From an uncultured Lachnospiraceae bacterium (GTDB taxonomy: Bacteria; Bacillota; Clostridia; Lachnospirales; Lachnospiraceae), in contig CAJUDE010000043.1 of assembly GCA_910585295.1 (NCBI GenBank), forward strand, positions 6,229-70,228: a stretch of DNA of 64,000 bases. The letters are read 5' to 3'. This document shows, piece by piece, positions 49,208 through 57,943 of this stretch; positions within the stretch are counted from its first letter, which is position 1; each line of letters starts with the position of its first letter. Made by a program: the position numbers and the translations under genes. The notes beneath the pieces were generated by a model, which was given only the letters and a program-made list of their open reading frames with translations, was not told where the DNA came from and ran no database searches.

Positions 49208-50401
49208 ATGAATGTATTGGTAATTAACTGTGGAAGTTCTTCCCTGAAATATCAGGTAATTAATTCTGACACAGAGGAGGTGCTGGCAAAAGGCTTATGT
49301 GAAAGGATTGGGCTGGACGGCAGGCTGGTGTACCAGAAGGCAGGATGTGGGAAAGAAATCACAGATGCGGACATGCCTACCCATAAACAGGCGATTAAAA
49401 TGGTGCTGGATGCATTGGTGAACCCTGAGACTGGGGCTTTAAAGAGCCTTGGGGAAATTGGGGCGGTAGGGCATAGGATGGTCCATGGCGGGGAGAAATT
49501 TGCATGTTCCACAATTCTGAATGAAGAAGTGCTGAAGGTTGTGGAGGAATGCAACGACTTAGCGCCCCTGCATAACCCGGCAAACTTAATCGGCGTGCGC
49601 GCATGCCAGGAATTAATGCCGAATGTGCCTATGGTAGGCGTGTTTGACACCGCATTCCATCAAACAATGCCGGAAAAAGCATACCTCTATGGCATTGACT
49701 ATGATTATTATCAAAAATATGGCGTAAGGAAATATGGGTTCCATGGGACTTCCCATAGCTATGTCTCCAAACGTGCGGCGGAGTTCCTTGGGAAACCGTA
49801 TGAAGAATTAAAAACAATTGTCTGCCATCTTGGGAACGGCGCTTCTATCTGCGCTGTGAAGAATGGGAAATCTGTGGACACTTCCATGGGGCTGACCCCG
49901 TTGGAGGGGCTGATAATGGGGACCCGCTCTGGGGACATTGACCCAGGCGCGATGGAGTACCTGGCAAAGAAAGAAAACATTGGCTTAGAAGGCGTAATGG
50001 AAATTTTGAATAAGAAGTCTGGCGTGCAGGGGCTGTCCCATATTTCCAGCGATTTCCGTGACTTGGAAGCTGCTGCAGAGAAGAATGACCAGGGGGGCAT
50101 CCGGGCTTTAGACACTTACATTTACCGGGTGGCAAAATATGTGGGCTCCTATGTGGCGGCAATGAACGGCGTGGATGTTATTTGCTTTACTGCCGGGGTA
50201 GGTGAGAACGGGCCTGACACCAGGAAAGGCGTTTGTGAATACTTGGGCTATCTGGGCGTTGAGATTGACGATGCGGCAAACCGGGTGCGGGGCGAGGAAA
50301 AGGTTATTTCCACCCCAGGCTCTAAAGTGGCAGTGTTATGCATGCCCACCAATGAAGAGCTGGCAATTGCCCGTGAGACAGTGGCGTTGACAGGAAAATA
50401 A
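49208..50401 (+). CDS. ackA: acetate kinase
   Basis: Acetyl phosphate + ADP to acetate + ATP, an energy-yielding step of fermentation. The 397 residues match the family: NVLVINCGSSSLKYQVI (phosphate loop), GHRMVHGGEKFA (active-site Arg), FDTAFHQTMPEKAYLYGI, KYGFHGTSHSYVSKRA (catalytic His), and TSMGLTPLEGLIMGTRSGDID. AAGGAG precedes the ATG. Phosphotransacetylase (pta), its usual neighbour, is not adjacent in this window. Confidence 0.98.
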   Translation: MNVLVINCGSSSLKYQVINSDTEEVLAKGLCERIGLDGRLVYQKAGCGKEITDADMPTHKQAIKMVLDALVNPETGALKSLGEIGAVGHRMVHGGEKFACSTILNEEVLKVVEECNDLAPLHNPANLIGVRACQELMPNVPMVGVFDTAFHQTMPEKAYLYGIDYDYYQKYGVRKYGFHGTSHSYVSKRAAEFLGKPYEELKTIVCHLGNGASICAVKNGKSVDTSMGLTPLEGLIMGTRSGDIDPGAMEYLAKKENIGLEGVMEILNKKSGVQGLSHISSDFRDLEAAAEKNDQGGIRALDTYIYRVAKYVGSYVAAMNGVDVICFTAGVGENGPDTRKGVCEYLGYLGVEIDDAANRVRGEEKVISTPGSKVAVLCMPTNEELAIARETVALTGK

Positions 50402-50410
50402 AAGAAATGA

Positions 50411-50439
50411 TTGACAAACCTGAATTTGGCAGTTATAAT
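50411..50439 (+). promoter_or_regulatory. promoter of yceD-rpmF
   Basis: TTGACA (50411-50416), 17-base spacer, TATAAT (50434-50439), both perfect. Confidence 0.85.
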
Positions 50440-50440
50440 A

Positions 50441-50497
50441 TACCATGATTGTTGCGCAATCTATGGTATGGTAATCTATGCGCACTTCGGCGCGCAT
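50441..50497 (+). promoter_or_regulatory. structured leader of yceD-rpmF
   Basis: Two hairpins follow the promoter: TACCAT..ATTG with CAAT..ATGGTA (50441-50468), and ATGCGC with GCGCAT (50478-50497). No T-run. They may regulate or stabilise the transcript. Confidence 0.4.
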
Positions 50498-50540
50498 AAT
50501 GTCTGTCGGCATTATACTGAGTGTGAATTAGGAGACTGCC

Positions 50541-51062
50541 ATGAGAGTAGAATTAGCGGACGTAATTTCCAGTGAGAACATGGAAATGTCTAAAGAAGTG
50601 GAAATTGAATTATTGTCCTTTGACTCAAGGCTGGGGCAATTTCCTGTTGTTAAGAAAACGCCTTTTGTAATGCAGTTTACCAATGAAGAAAACAGACGTT
50701 TGTTGGTTCAGGGGAAGACAGAAGTTACAATTGCAATACCGTGCGGCCGCTGCCTGGAAGAGGTGGAGAGGGAATTCCCTATTGTGATAGAGAAGGAAGT
50801 CGACCTTACCGGAAGCAGTGAAGAGAAGGGCATGGACGCGTTAGACTATATGGCAGGGACAAGTCTGGATGTGGATCAACTTATTTTTGGAGAAATTTTG
50901 GTGAGTTGGCCAATGAAAGTTCTGTGCAGGGAAGATTGTAAGGGCATCTGCAAACGATGCGGCGCAAATCTGAATCTGGCAGAATGTCAGTGCCAGAAAA
51001 CAGAACTGGATCCAAGAATGGCAGCAATCCAGGATATTTTTAACAAATTTAAGGAGGTGTGA
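50541..51062 (+). CDS. yceD: YceD/DUF177-family protein, partner of L32
   Basis: A 173-residue protein always found beside rpmF and needed in some organisms for 23S rRNA processing. Family landmarks: KTEVTIAIPCGRCLEEVERE with the conserved Cys pair, later VLCREDCKGICKRCGANLNL with a second Cys cluster, and LDPRMAAIQDIF near the C-terminus. The ATG follows TTAGGAGA. The rpmF start lies 2 bases after the stop, so the two are coupled. Confidence 0.93.
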   Translation: MRVELADVISSENMEMSKEVEIELLSFDSRLGQFPVVKKTPFVMQFTNEENRRLLVQGKTEVTIAIPCGRCLEEVEREFPIVIEKEVDLTGSSEEKGMDALDYMAGTSLDVDQLIFGEILVSWPMKVLCREDCKGICKRCGANLNLAECQCQKTELDPRMAAIQDIFNKFKEV

Positions 51063-51064
51063 CC

Positions 51065-51244
51065 ATGTCTATATGTCCAAAAAATAAATCTTCCAAAAGT
51101 AGAAGAGATAAGAGAAGAGCAAACTGGAAAATGACTGCTCCGACTTTGGTAAAATGCAGTAAATGCGGGGAATTGATGGTTCCCCATAGGGTATGTAAAA
51201 ACTGCGGATGCTATAATAAGAAAGAGATTATCCCTCAGGATTAA
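51065..51244 (+). CDS. rpmF: ribosomal protein L32
   Basis: A 59-residue large-subunit protein: MSICPKNKSSKSRRDKRRAN with the basic N-terminus, then a zinc ribbon with CSKCGE and CKNCGCY (two CxxC pairs). AAGGAGG lies in the end of the preceding gene. A four-Cys (C+) form, typical of Firmicutes, so it needs zinc. A perfect 14-bp terminator follows. Confidence 0.96.
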   Translation: MSICPKNKSSKSRRDKRRANWKMTAPTLVKCSKCGELMVPHRVCKNCGCYNKKEIIPQD

Positions 51245-51247
51245 TAA

Positions 51248-51288
51248 CAATAACACCCCCGTTGTAAAAACGGGGGTGTTATTGTTTA
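51248..51288 (+). terminator. terminator of yceD-rpmF
   Basis: CAATAACACCCCCG (51248-51261) pairs perfectly with CGGGGGTGTTATTG (51271-51284), followed by TTTAAA. Confidence 0.85.
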
Positions 51289-51427
51289 AATAGCAAATCA
51301 ACGGTGCATAACGAAAAATATAGGTTATTATAAAAAATGGGGAAACTCAAAGAAAATAATATTGACATTTCTGGCAGGATGGGTGAGAATAAATAATCAA
51401 AGCAAAACAAAAGAGAGGGATTTGCCA

Positions 51428-52081
51428 ATGAAATTATTTAATTATGACAGTGGCATAATGAGGTCATTGTCCAAATTTACAGACTGTATCTGCTTAAGCC
51501 TGCTGTTTTTTGTAAGCTGCATCCCCATTGTGACCATAGGGGCGGCTTTGACGGCGTTGTATTACACTGCTCATAAAGTGCTTCGGCATGACAGGGGATA
51601 CCTGTTCCGTGATTATGTCTCTTCTTTCCGGGATAATTTTAAACAGGTTACGCCAGTATGGGTGGCCGCTGCAGTAATTGGGGGCGTGCTTGGCGTTGAT
51701 TTGTATGTGGTGAATTACAATATCAAGGCGGGCGGCTTGTTTCAGGCGCTTTCGATGTTATTCCTTGTAGGGTCGGCAGTGTGGTTTGCGTGGGTTTCTT
51801 ATTTGTTCCCCTATATGGCCCGTTTTGAGAATACCAGGAAACAGTCCATGAAGAACGCCATATTGATGGTGATTGCGCATCTGCCCATGACAATCCTTAT
51901 GCTTGTGGTTGCGGTTGTGATAATCTTATTGCTGTGCATTGCGCCATTTTTGATATTTATCCTGCCAGCAGTGCATGCCTGGATCCAGAGTTATATTTTG
52001 GAGCGGATTTTCCGTAAATATATGACAGAAGAGGACCGGGAAGCGGAAGATGCAAAGTATAAAGAAGACACCATGCAATAG
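51428..52081 (+). CDS. YesL/DUF624-family membrane protein
   Basis: A 217-residue integral membrane protein. It begins MKLFNYDSGIMRSLSKFTDC, the YesL-type start, then membrane segments ISLLFFVSCIPIVTIGAALT-like (LSLLFFVSCIPIVTIGAALT), a loop DRGYLFRDYVSSFRDNFKQ conserved in the family, and segments around AAVIGGVLGVDLYVV, LSMLFLVGSAVWFAW and TILMLVVAVVIILLLCIAPF. Members often sit beside sugar ABC transporters, but none is here. The start at 51428 was chosen for the family-like N-terminus. Function unknown. Confidence 0.85.
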   Translation: MKLFNYDSGIMRSLSKFTDCICLSLLFFVSCIPIVTIGAALTALYYTAHKVLRHDRGYLFRDYVSSFRDNFKQVTPVWVAAAVIGGVLGVDLYVVNYNIKAGGLFQALSMLFLVGSAVWFAWVSYLFPYMARFENTRKQSMKNAILMVIAHLPMTILMLVVAVVIILLLCIAPFLIFILPAVHAWIQSYILERIFRKYMTEEDREAEDAKYKEDTMQ

Positions 52082-52099
52082 AGAAGGCCTATGCATGGT

Positions 52100-52124
52100 G
52101 AATCTGCCAGGCAGCTTCTTTTTT
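52100..52124 (+). terminator. terminator after the YesL-like gene
   Basis: GAATCTGCC and GGCAGCTTC form a compact hairpin followed by six T residues. Confidence 0.6.
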
Positions 52125-52127
52125 GTA

Positions 52128-52156
52128 TTGATTTCTTCTGATACTTATAGTATATT
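52128..52156 (+). promoter_or_regulatory. promoter for plsX-acpP
   Basis: TTGATT (52128-52133), 17-base spacer, TATATT (52151-52156). No FapR box was recognised. Confidence 0.5.
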
Positions 52157-52229
52157 CTTAGATAGGCATTCGGTAAAAAGGAAAATCTTTACAAAATTTT
52201 CCTTTTGCGGGCCATAAGGAGGAAATTTC

Positions 52230-53249
52230 ATGCAGGAAATGATAAGAGTAGCAGTTGATGCCATGGGGGGTGATTATGCGCCTGCCGAGATGGTAAAAGG
52301 AGTAATCGACGCTGTTACGCTACGGCAGGACATTAAAGTGTATCTGGTTGGCAGGAAGGATGCGGTGGAAAAAGAATTGAAGAAGCGCTCTTACTCTGGC
52401 TCCCAGATAGAAGTGATTCACGCCGAAGAGGTAATTGAAACCGCAGAACCTCCAGTGATGGCAATTCGGAAGAAAAAACAGTCATCCATTGTAATGGGAA
52501 TGAACATGGTGAAGGAAAAAAAAGCGGACGCTTTTGTGTCGGCAGGAAGTTCTGGAGCCATACTGGTAGGCGGACAAGTTATTGTTGGAAGGATTAAAGG
52601 CGTGGAACGCCCGCCATTGGCGCCATTGATTCCCACGGAGAAAGGCGTGTCTTTGCTGATTGACTGCGGTGCAAATGTGGACGCCAGGGCTTCCCACCTG
52701 GTTCAGTTTGCGAAGATGGGTTCCATTTATATGGAAAATGTATTAGGCGTGAAGAACCCAAAGGTTGCAATTGTCAATATCGGCGCAGAGGAAGAAAAAG
52801 GGAATGCGCTGGTGAAAGAGACATTCCCGCTCTTGAAAAATTGTCCAGACGTAAATTTTGTGGGAAGCATTGAGGCAAGGGAGATTCCTCATGGGCAGGC
52901 AGACGTAATTGTGTGCGAGGCATTTGTAGGGAATGTCATCCTCAAGCTGTATGAGGGCTTGAGCGGCACCTTAGTTGGCGTGATCAAACAGGGGATGATG
53001 CAAAGCCTCAAGAGCAAAATCGGCGCGCTGCTGGTTAAGCCATCTTTAAAAAAGACCTTGAAAACCTTTGACGCCACGGAATATGGCGGGGCGCCGCTGC
53101 TTGGGCTGAACGGCTTAGTGGTCAAAACCCATGGAAGCGCCAAGGCGAAGGAAGTAACCAATTCCATTATACAGTGCGTCACTTTCAAGGAACAGGAAAT
53201 CAATGAAAAAATAAGGAAGAATATTGGGACATCTCCTATGGAGGAGTAG
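52230..53249 (+). CDS. plsX: phosphate acyltransferase PlsX
   Basis: Converts acyl-ACP to acyl phosphate, the acyl donor for PlsY in phospholipid synthesis. The 339 residues match the family: IRVAVDAMGGDYAPAEMVKG at the N-terminus, SAGSSGAILVGGQVIVGRI, ERPPLAPLIPT, DCGANVDARASHLVQFA, and EYGGAPLLGLNGLVVKTHGS. AAGGAGG precedes the ATG. acpP, encoding its acyl-donor carrier, starts 12 bases downstream. Confidence 0.97.
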   Translation: MQEMIRVAVDAMGGDYAPAEMVKGVIDAVTLRQDIKVYLVGRKDAVEKELKKRSYSGSQIEVIHAEEVIETAEPPVMAIRKKKQSSIVMGMNMVKEKKADAFVSAGSSGAILVGGQVIVGRIKGVERPPLAPLIPTEKGVSLLIDCGANVDARASHLVQFAKMGSIYMENVLGVKNPKVAIVNIGAEEEKGNALVKETFPLLKNCPDVNFVGSIEAREIPHGQADVIVCEAFVGNVILKLYEGLSGTLVGVIKQGMMQSLKSKIGALLVKPSLKKTLKTFDATEYGGAPLLGLNGLVVKTHGSAKAKEVTNSIIQCVTFKEQEINEKIRKNIGTSPMEE

Positions 53250-53261
53250 AAAGGAATAAGA

Positions 53262-53492
53262 ATGGAGTTTGAAAAGTTAAAAAAAATCATTGCAGAAGTA
53301 TTGAACGTTGATGTGGATGAAATTACAATGGATACAACATTTGTAGATGACCTGGGGGCGGATTCTTTGGATATTTTCCAGATTATTATGGGCCTGGAAG
53401 AGGAATTTGACATTGAGATTGCCAATGAAGAGGCAGAAAAAATTATAACAGTAGGGGATGCAGTGGAGCAGATTAAGAATGCGACAAACTGA
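53262..53492 (+). CDS. acpP: acyl carrier protein
   Basis: A 76-residue acidic four-helix protein. Ser35 in DDLGADSLDIFQII is the 4'-phosphopantetheine site (DSL motif), followed by the recognition helix with EEEFDIEIANEEAEKI. AAAGGAA precedes the ATG. It lies between plsX and rnc, as in many Firmicutes, and carries acyl chains for fatty-acid and phospholipid synthesis. Confidence 0.97.
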   Translation: MEFEKLKKIIAEVLNVDVDEITMDTTFVDDLGADSLDIFQIIMGLEEEFDIEIANEEAEKIITVGDAVEQIKNATN

Positions 53493-53515
53493 TGGACTAC
53501 GGTGAGTATAAATGC

Positions 53516-53556
53516 GGCTGCCTGCCTAGATAGGCGCGGGCGGCCGATAGGCAGCC
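53516..53556 (+). promoter_or_regulatory. branched hairpin between acpP and rnc
   Basis: GGCTGCCT (53516-53523) pairs with AGGCAGCC (53549-53556), enclosing GCCT / AGGC. No T-run follows, so this is more likely an RNA-processing or attenuation structure than a terminator. Confidence 0.5.
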
Positions 53557-53610
53557 ACTTTCACATTGAGCGGGAAGTGGTTGCATTTGATTATGGAAAG
53601 GTGTGGATCT

Positions 53611-54327
53611 ATGAAAATACAGAGAGAATTTGAAGAAAAAATAGGGTACTGCTTCCAGAGAAAAAGGCTTTTGTCACAGGCGTTGACCCATAGCTCCTAT
53701 GCAAATGAAAGGCATTTGGGAAAGATGGCGGACAATGAAAGGCTGGAGTTTTTGGGGGATGCAGTGTTAGAGATTGTGACGAGTGATTTTTTATATTTCA
53801 AGTACCCAAAATACCCGGAAGGGGAGCTGACCAGGCTGCGGGCCAGCATTGTCTGCGAGCCTACGCTGGCGTTTTGCACCAGGGATTTGGAGTTAGGGCG
53901 TTATCTGCTGCTGGGCAAAGGGGAAGACATGACAGGGGGAAGGGAACGCGACTCCATTTTATCCGACGCAATGGAGGCGGTGATTGGGGCAATCTATTTA
54001 GATGGTGGTTTTGCTAGTGCAAAAGAGTTTGTTCACCGTTTTGTATTGACTGATATTGAGCATAAACAGCTCTTTTATGATAGCAAGACTATCCTGCAGG
54101 AAATAATACAGGGGAATTTTGAAGAGGGGCTGAAATACCATTTGTTGGGGGAAGAAGGGCCAGACCATGATAAGAAATTTATTGTGGAAGCCTGGATTGG
54201 CGAAACGCCCTACGGGAAAGGGTGCGGGAGGACCAAAAAGGGCGCGGAGCAAGAAGCGGCATATAAGACCTTGATCCAATTGAAAAAGCAGGGAAGGATA
54301 AATATCCCGCATCTTGCCGTAGAATAG
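53611..54327 (+). CDS. rnc: ribonuclease III
   Basis: Cleaves double-stranded RNA in rRNA processing and mRNA decay. The 238 residues have the catalytic domain signature NERLEFLGDAVLEIVTSDFL with the metal-binding Glu and Asp residues, a second set in RDSILSDAMEAVIGAIYLDGG, and a C-terminal double-stranded-RNA-binding domain (PYGKGCGRTKKGAEQEAAYK). The start at 53611 follows AAAGGTG; upstream in-frame ATGs are less likely. It is followed after 24 bases by smc. Confidence 0.96.
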   Translation: MKIQREFEEKIGYCFQRKRLLSQALTHSSYANERHLGKMADNERLEFLGDAVLEIVTSDFLYFKYPKYPEGELTRLRASIVCEPTLAFCTRDLELGRYLLLGKGEDMTGGRERDSILSDAMEAVIGAIYLDGGFASAKEFVHRFVLTDIEHKQLFYDSKTILQEIIQGNFEEGLKYHLLGEEGPDHDKKFIVEAWIGETPYGKGCGRTKKGAEQEAAYKTLIQLKKQGRINIPHLAVE

Positions 54328-54351
54328 GGAACTGGGATATCGGAGGGATAG

Positions 54352-57300
54352 ATGTATTTAAAAAGTATAGAAGTCCATGGGTTTAAGTCCTTTGCAAATA
54401 AGATTTTGTTTGAGTTCCACAATGGGATTACAGGGATTGTGGGGCCAAATGGAAGCGGGAAGAGCAATGTGGCGGACGCGGTGCGCTGGGTACTGGGGGA
54501 GCAGAGGGTGAAGCAGCTGCGCGGAGCCAGCATGCAGGATGTCATTTTTTCCGGCACAGAGAACCGAAAGCCTTTGAGCTATGCTTATGTGGCCATCACC
54601 CTAGACAATGGGGACCGGCAGCTCAATGTGGATTACAATGAAGTGACAGTGGCGAGGCGGGTATACCGTTCGGGGGAAAGTGAATACTTAATCAATGGCA
54701 CGCCATGCCGGCTGAAAGACGTGAACGAGCTGTTTTATGACACTGGGATTGGGAAAGAGGGCTATTCCATTATCGGCCAGGGGCAGATTGAGCGTATTTT
54801 GAGCGGTAAGCCCGAAGAGCGGCGGGAGTTGTTTGACGAGGCGGCAGGGATTGTGAAATTTAAGCGCAGGAAGGCAACGGCGCAGAAGAAGTTAGAGGAC
54901 GAGCGGCAAAATTTGGTGCGCGTCAACGACATTCTGTCAGAACTGGAGAAGCAGGTAGGGCCGTTGGAACGCCAGGCCCAAAAGGCAAAGCTTTACCTCA
55001 AAAAGAGGGAAGAGCTAAAAGAATATGATGTGAACATGTTCCTTCTGGATATGGAGCATATAGAAAGCCAACTGAAATCCCTGGCTGGGAAAATAAAGAT
55101 TGTGGAGCAGGACTTGAAAGAGACAGACGGCTCCTACACAGGCATTAAGGCAGAGTATGCCCGGATGGAGCAGGACATGCAAAAGGCGGATGAGAGCCTG
55201 TCTTTGCTGCGGGAGGAGCTTGGGAATGTGGCTGTAAGGAAAGGGAAGCTAGAAGGGCAGGTCAACGTCTTAAAAGAGCAAATCCACGGAGCCAAGCAAA
55301 GCGAGGAGCATTTCAAGGCCAGGCTGGCGTCCATAGAGCGCGACCGAAAAGAGCGCGCCGTCCAGAAGGAAGCATTCCAGAAAGAAAAACTGGAATTGGA
55401 CGGCCAGTTAAAGTCTATGGAAGAACAGAAAAGCCAGGTAATGGCAAGATACCAGGAAGTGCAAGAAGAGATTGCCCGCTGCAGCAGGAAAATTGAAGAG
55501 GGGAAAAGTGAGATTATTGAGCTTCTAAATAATAAAGCGTCCACAAAGGCAAGGCAGCAGCGGTATGACACCATGCAAGAACAGGTCAATATCCGTAAAG
55601 CCCAGTTAAATAAACGCCTGCTGGAGCAAAAAAGCGAGGAGGAAGAATTGCAGTCTGTGATAGCGGCTTGTGAAGGCAAATTTAAGCAGGCGCAAGAGGC
55701 TTACCAGAAGCTTGAGCAGGAAAGGCAGCGTTTGGAGCAAAAGGGAAAGGAATGGCAAGAGAAGCGGGCAAAGGCCTTAGAGCAGCAGGAGCAGGATACC
55801 TTGCGCTACCATAGGGGGAAATCCAGGCTTGAGTCTTTAATCAATATTGCCGAGCGGTATGACGGCTATGGGAATTCCATCCGCAGGGTGATGGAGAAGA
55901 AAGAAGAGGAGCCAGGGATTTTGGGCGTGGTGGCAGATTTAATCCAGGTAGAGAAGAAGTATGAGACTGCAATTGAGACAGCGTTAGGCGGGAGCATACA
56001 AAATATTGTGACCAGCGACGAAGCGACAGCCAAGAAAATGATTGGGTATTTAAAACAGAACCGTTTTGGGCGGGCAACGTTTTTGCCATTGACCAGCATT
56101 GGGAAAAAAGCGCCCGCCATCAACCAAGCTGCCTTAAAGGAGCCTGGCGTGATAGGGATTGGCAGTGATTTGGTGCAGGCGGAAAGCAAATTCCAGGCGT
56201 TGAAGCCATACCTTTTGGGCAGGACATATGTGGTGGACACCATTGACCATGCCATTGCGCTGGCAAGGAAATTCCAGTATAGCTTGCGGATTGTGACATT
56301 GGAAGGGGAATCTTTAAGCCCCGGCGGGTCCATGACAGGAGGCGCATTTAAAAATACCAGCAATTTGCTGGGGCGGAAACGGGAAATTGAAGACCTGCAA
56401 AAAGAGACAGATAAGCTTGCGGGCGTCCTGCAAAGCCATAAGGAACAGCTTAGCAGCATCCAGACGGCAAGGGAGAAGTTAAAAGACGGCCTAAGAAAGG
56501 TGCAGGAGGGGCTGCGGCAGGCGATGCTGCAGCAAAATACAGAAGAGATGAACCTGGAACGGGCAAAGGAGCAGAAAGCGGAGAATGACGGGCAATTTGC
56601 ATCATTGCGGATGGAAAGCCAGGAAATTGAGCGCCAATTATTGGAAATCAACGAGAACCAGGCGCAGATAGCCGAAGAGATCCAAGCGGCAGGGCGCAGG
56701 GAGAAGGAAATTGAGGAAGAAACCAGTCAGTTCCAGCAGATTTTGGAAATGCAGACAAAGCTTGCAGGCGATAGCCAGGGCGAAGTGTCCAGGGTGCAGC
56801 TTGAGGAGGCGAACGTCCAGCAAAAGGCGGGGTTTGCCCAGGAGAATATTTCCAGGATTACGGCGGAACTTTGTAAGCTGGAGCAGGAAGTAAGGCAGGC
56901 GGAGCAAGAAAAGAACCAGTCTTTAGAAGATATCCAAAGGAAAATGCAGGAAATTCAGAAAATTACAGAAGAAGTAAGGCTGTCTGGGGAAACCCAGGGC
57001 AGGCTGGAAGGGCAGATTGCAGGCCAGCAGAAGCAACGGGAAGAAATGTCCGTAATGTATAAAGGGTTTTTCCAAAAGCAGGAGGAACTCTCAAAGCGCA
57101 TCAATGACCTGGACAAAGAACTGTACCGGCTGAACAGCCAAAAGGAGAAATTGCACGAGTCCGCGGAGCATCAGGCTAACTATATGTGGGAAGAATATGA
57201 GCTGACGCTCCACAATGCAGCGGAGTTACGCCGGGAAGAATTCAATAACCCAACGGAGCTGAAAAAGCAAATCTCTGAAATTAAAGATGAGATACGTAAG

Positions 57301-57912
57301 CTGGGGGATGTCAATGTGAATGCCATTGAGGATTACCGTAATTTGTCAGAACGCTATGTTTTTATGAAAACCCAGCATGACGATATGGTAGAGGCGGAGA
57401 AAACGCTGTTAGGCATTATTGATGAATTGGATACTGGGATGCGCAGGCAGTTTATGGAGAAATTTGCCCAAATCCAAAAGGAATTTGACGGCGTGTTTAA
57501 GGAGCTGTTTGGCGGCGGGAAAGGCACGTTGGAATTGGTGGAGGATGAGGATATTTTAGAATGCGGCATCCGCATCATTGCCCAGCCCCCAGGCAAAAAG
57601 CTGCAGAATATGATGCAGCTATCCGGCGGGGAGAAATCCCTGACAGCCATTTCCCTGCTGTTTGCGATACAGAATTTAAAGCCTTCCCCGTTTTGCCTGT
57701 TGGATGAGATTGAGGCGGCATTGGACGACTCCAATGTAGGGAGGTTTGCAAAATACCTCCATAAGCTGACACAGCACACCCAGTTTATCGTAATCACCCA
57801 CAGGCGTGGGACGATGGCGGCGGCAGACCGTTTGTATGGCATCACTATGCAGGAAAAAGGCGTTTCAACCCTAGTGTCGGTCAATTTAATCGAGGATGGG
57901 CTGACCGCTTAG
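54352..57912 (+). CDS. smc: chromosome partition protein SMC
   Basis: ATPase of the condensin-like complex that organises and segregates chromosomes with ScpA and ScpB (not in this window). The 1186 residues match the family. Walker A is IVGPNGSGKSNVADAVRWVL at the N-terminus; two long coiled coils flank a hinge near residues 500-660 (ILGVVADLIQVEKKYETAIE, GRTYVVDTIDHAIALA); the C-terminal head has MMQLSGGEKSLTAISLLFAI and Walker B FCLLDEIEAALDDSNV. GGAGGGAT precedes the ATG. ftsY follows 31 bases downstream. Confidence 0.98.
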   Translation: MYLKSIEVHGFKSFANKILFEFHNGITGIVGPNGSGKSNVADAVRWVLGEQRVKQLRGASMQDVIFSGTENRKPLSYAYVAITLDNGDRQLNVDYNEVTVARRVYRSGESEYLINGTPCRLKDVNELFYDTGIGKEGYSIIGQGQIERILSGKPEERRELFDEAAGIVKFKRRKATAQKKLEDERQNLVRVNDILSELEKQVGPLERQAQKAKLYLKKREELKEYDVNMFLLDMEHIESQLKSLAGKIKIVEQDLKETDGSYTGIKAEYARMEQDMQKADESLSLLREELGNVAVRKGKLEGQVNVLKEQIHGAKQSEEHFKARLASIERDRKERAVQKEAFQKEKLELDGQLKSMEEQKSQVMARYQEVQEEIARCSRKIEEGKSEIIELLNNKASTKARQQRYDTMQEQVNIRKAQLNKRLLEQKSEEEELQSVIAACEGKFKQAQEAYQKLEQERQRLEQKGKEWQEKRAKALEQQEQDTLRYHRGKSRLESLINIAERYDGYGNSIRRVMEKKEEEPGILGVVADLIQVEKKYETAIETALGGSIQNIVTSDEATAKKMIGYLKQNRFGRATFLPLTSIGKKAPAINQAALKEPGVIGIGSDLVQAESKFQALKPYLLGRTYVVDTIDHAIALARKFQYSLRIVTLEGESLSPGGSMTGGAFKNTSNLLGRKREIEDLQKETDKLAGVLQSHKEQLSSIQTAREKLKDGLRKVQEGLRQAMLQQNTEEMNLERAKEQKAENDGQFASLRMESQEIERQLLEINENQAQIAEEIQAAGRREKEIEEETSQFQQILEMQTKLAGDSQGEVSRVQLEEANVQQKAGFAQENISRITAELCKLEQEVRQAEQEKNQSLEDIQRKMQEIQKITEEVRLSGETQGRLEGQIAGQQKQREEMSVMYKGFFQKQEELSKRINDLDKELYRLNSQKEKLHESAEHQANYMWEEYELTLHNAAELRREEFNNPTELKKQISEIKDEIRKLGDVNVNAIEDYRNLSERYVFMKTQHDDMVEAEKTLLGIIDELDTGMRRQFMEKFAQIQKEFDGVFKELFGGGKGTLELVEDEDILECGIRIIAQPPGKKLQNMMQLSGGEKSLTAISLLFAIQNLKPSPFCLLDEIEAALDDSNVGRFAKYLHKLTQHTQFIVITHRRGTMAAADRLYGITMQEKGVSTLVSVNLIEDGLTA

Positions 57913-57943
57913 TGTTATATATCTTTGGAAAGGAGCAAGAGGT

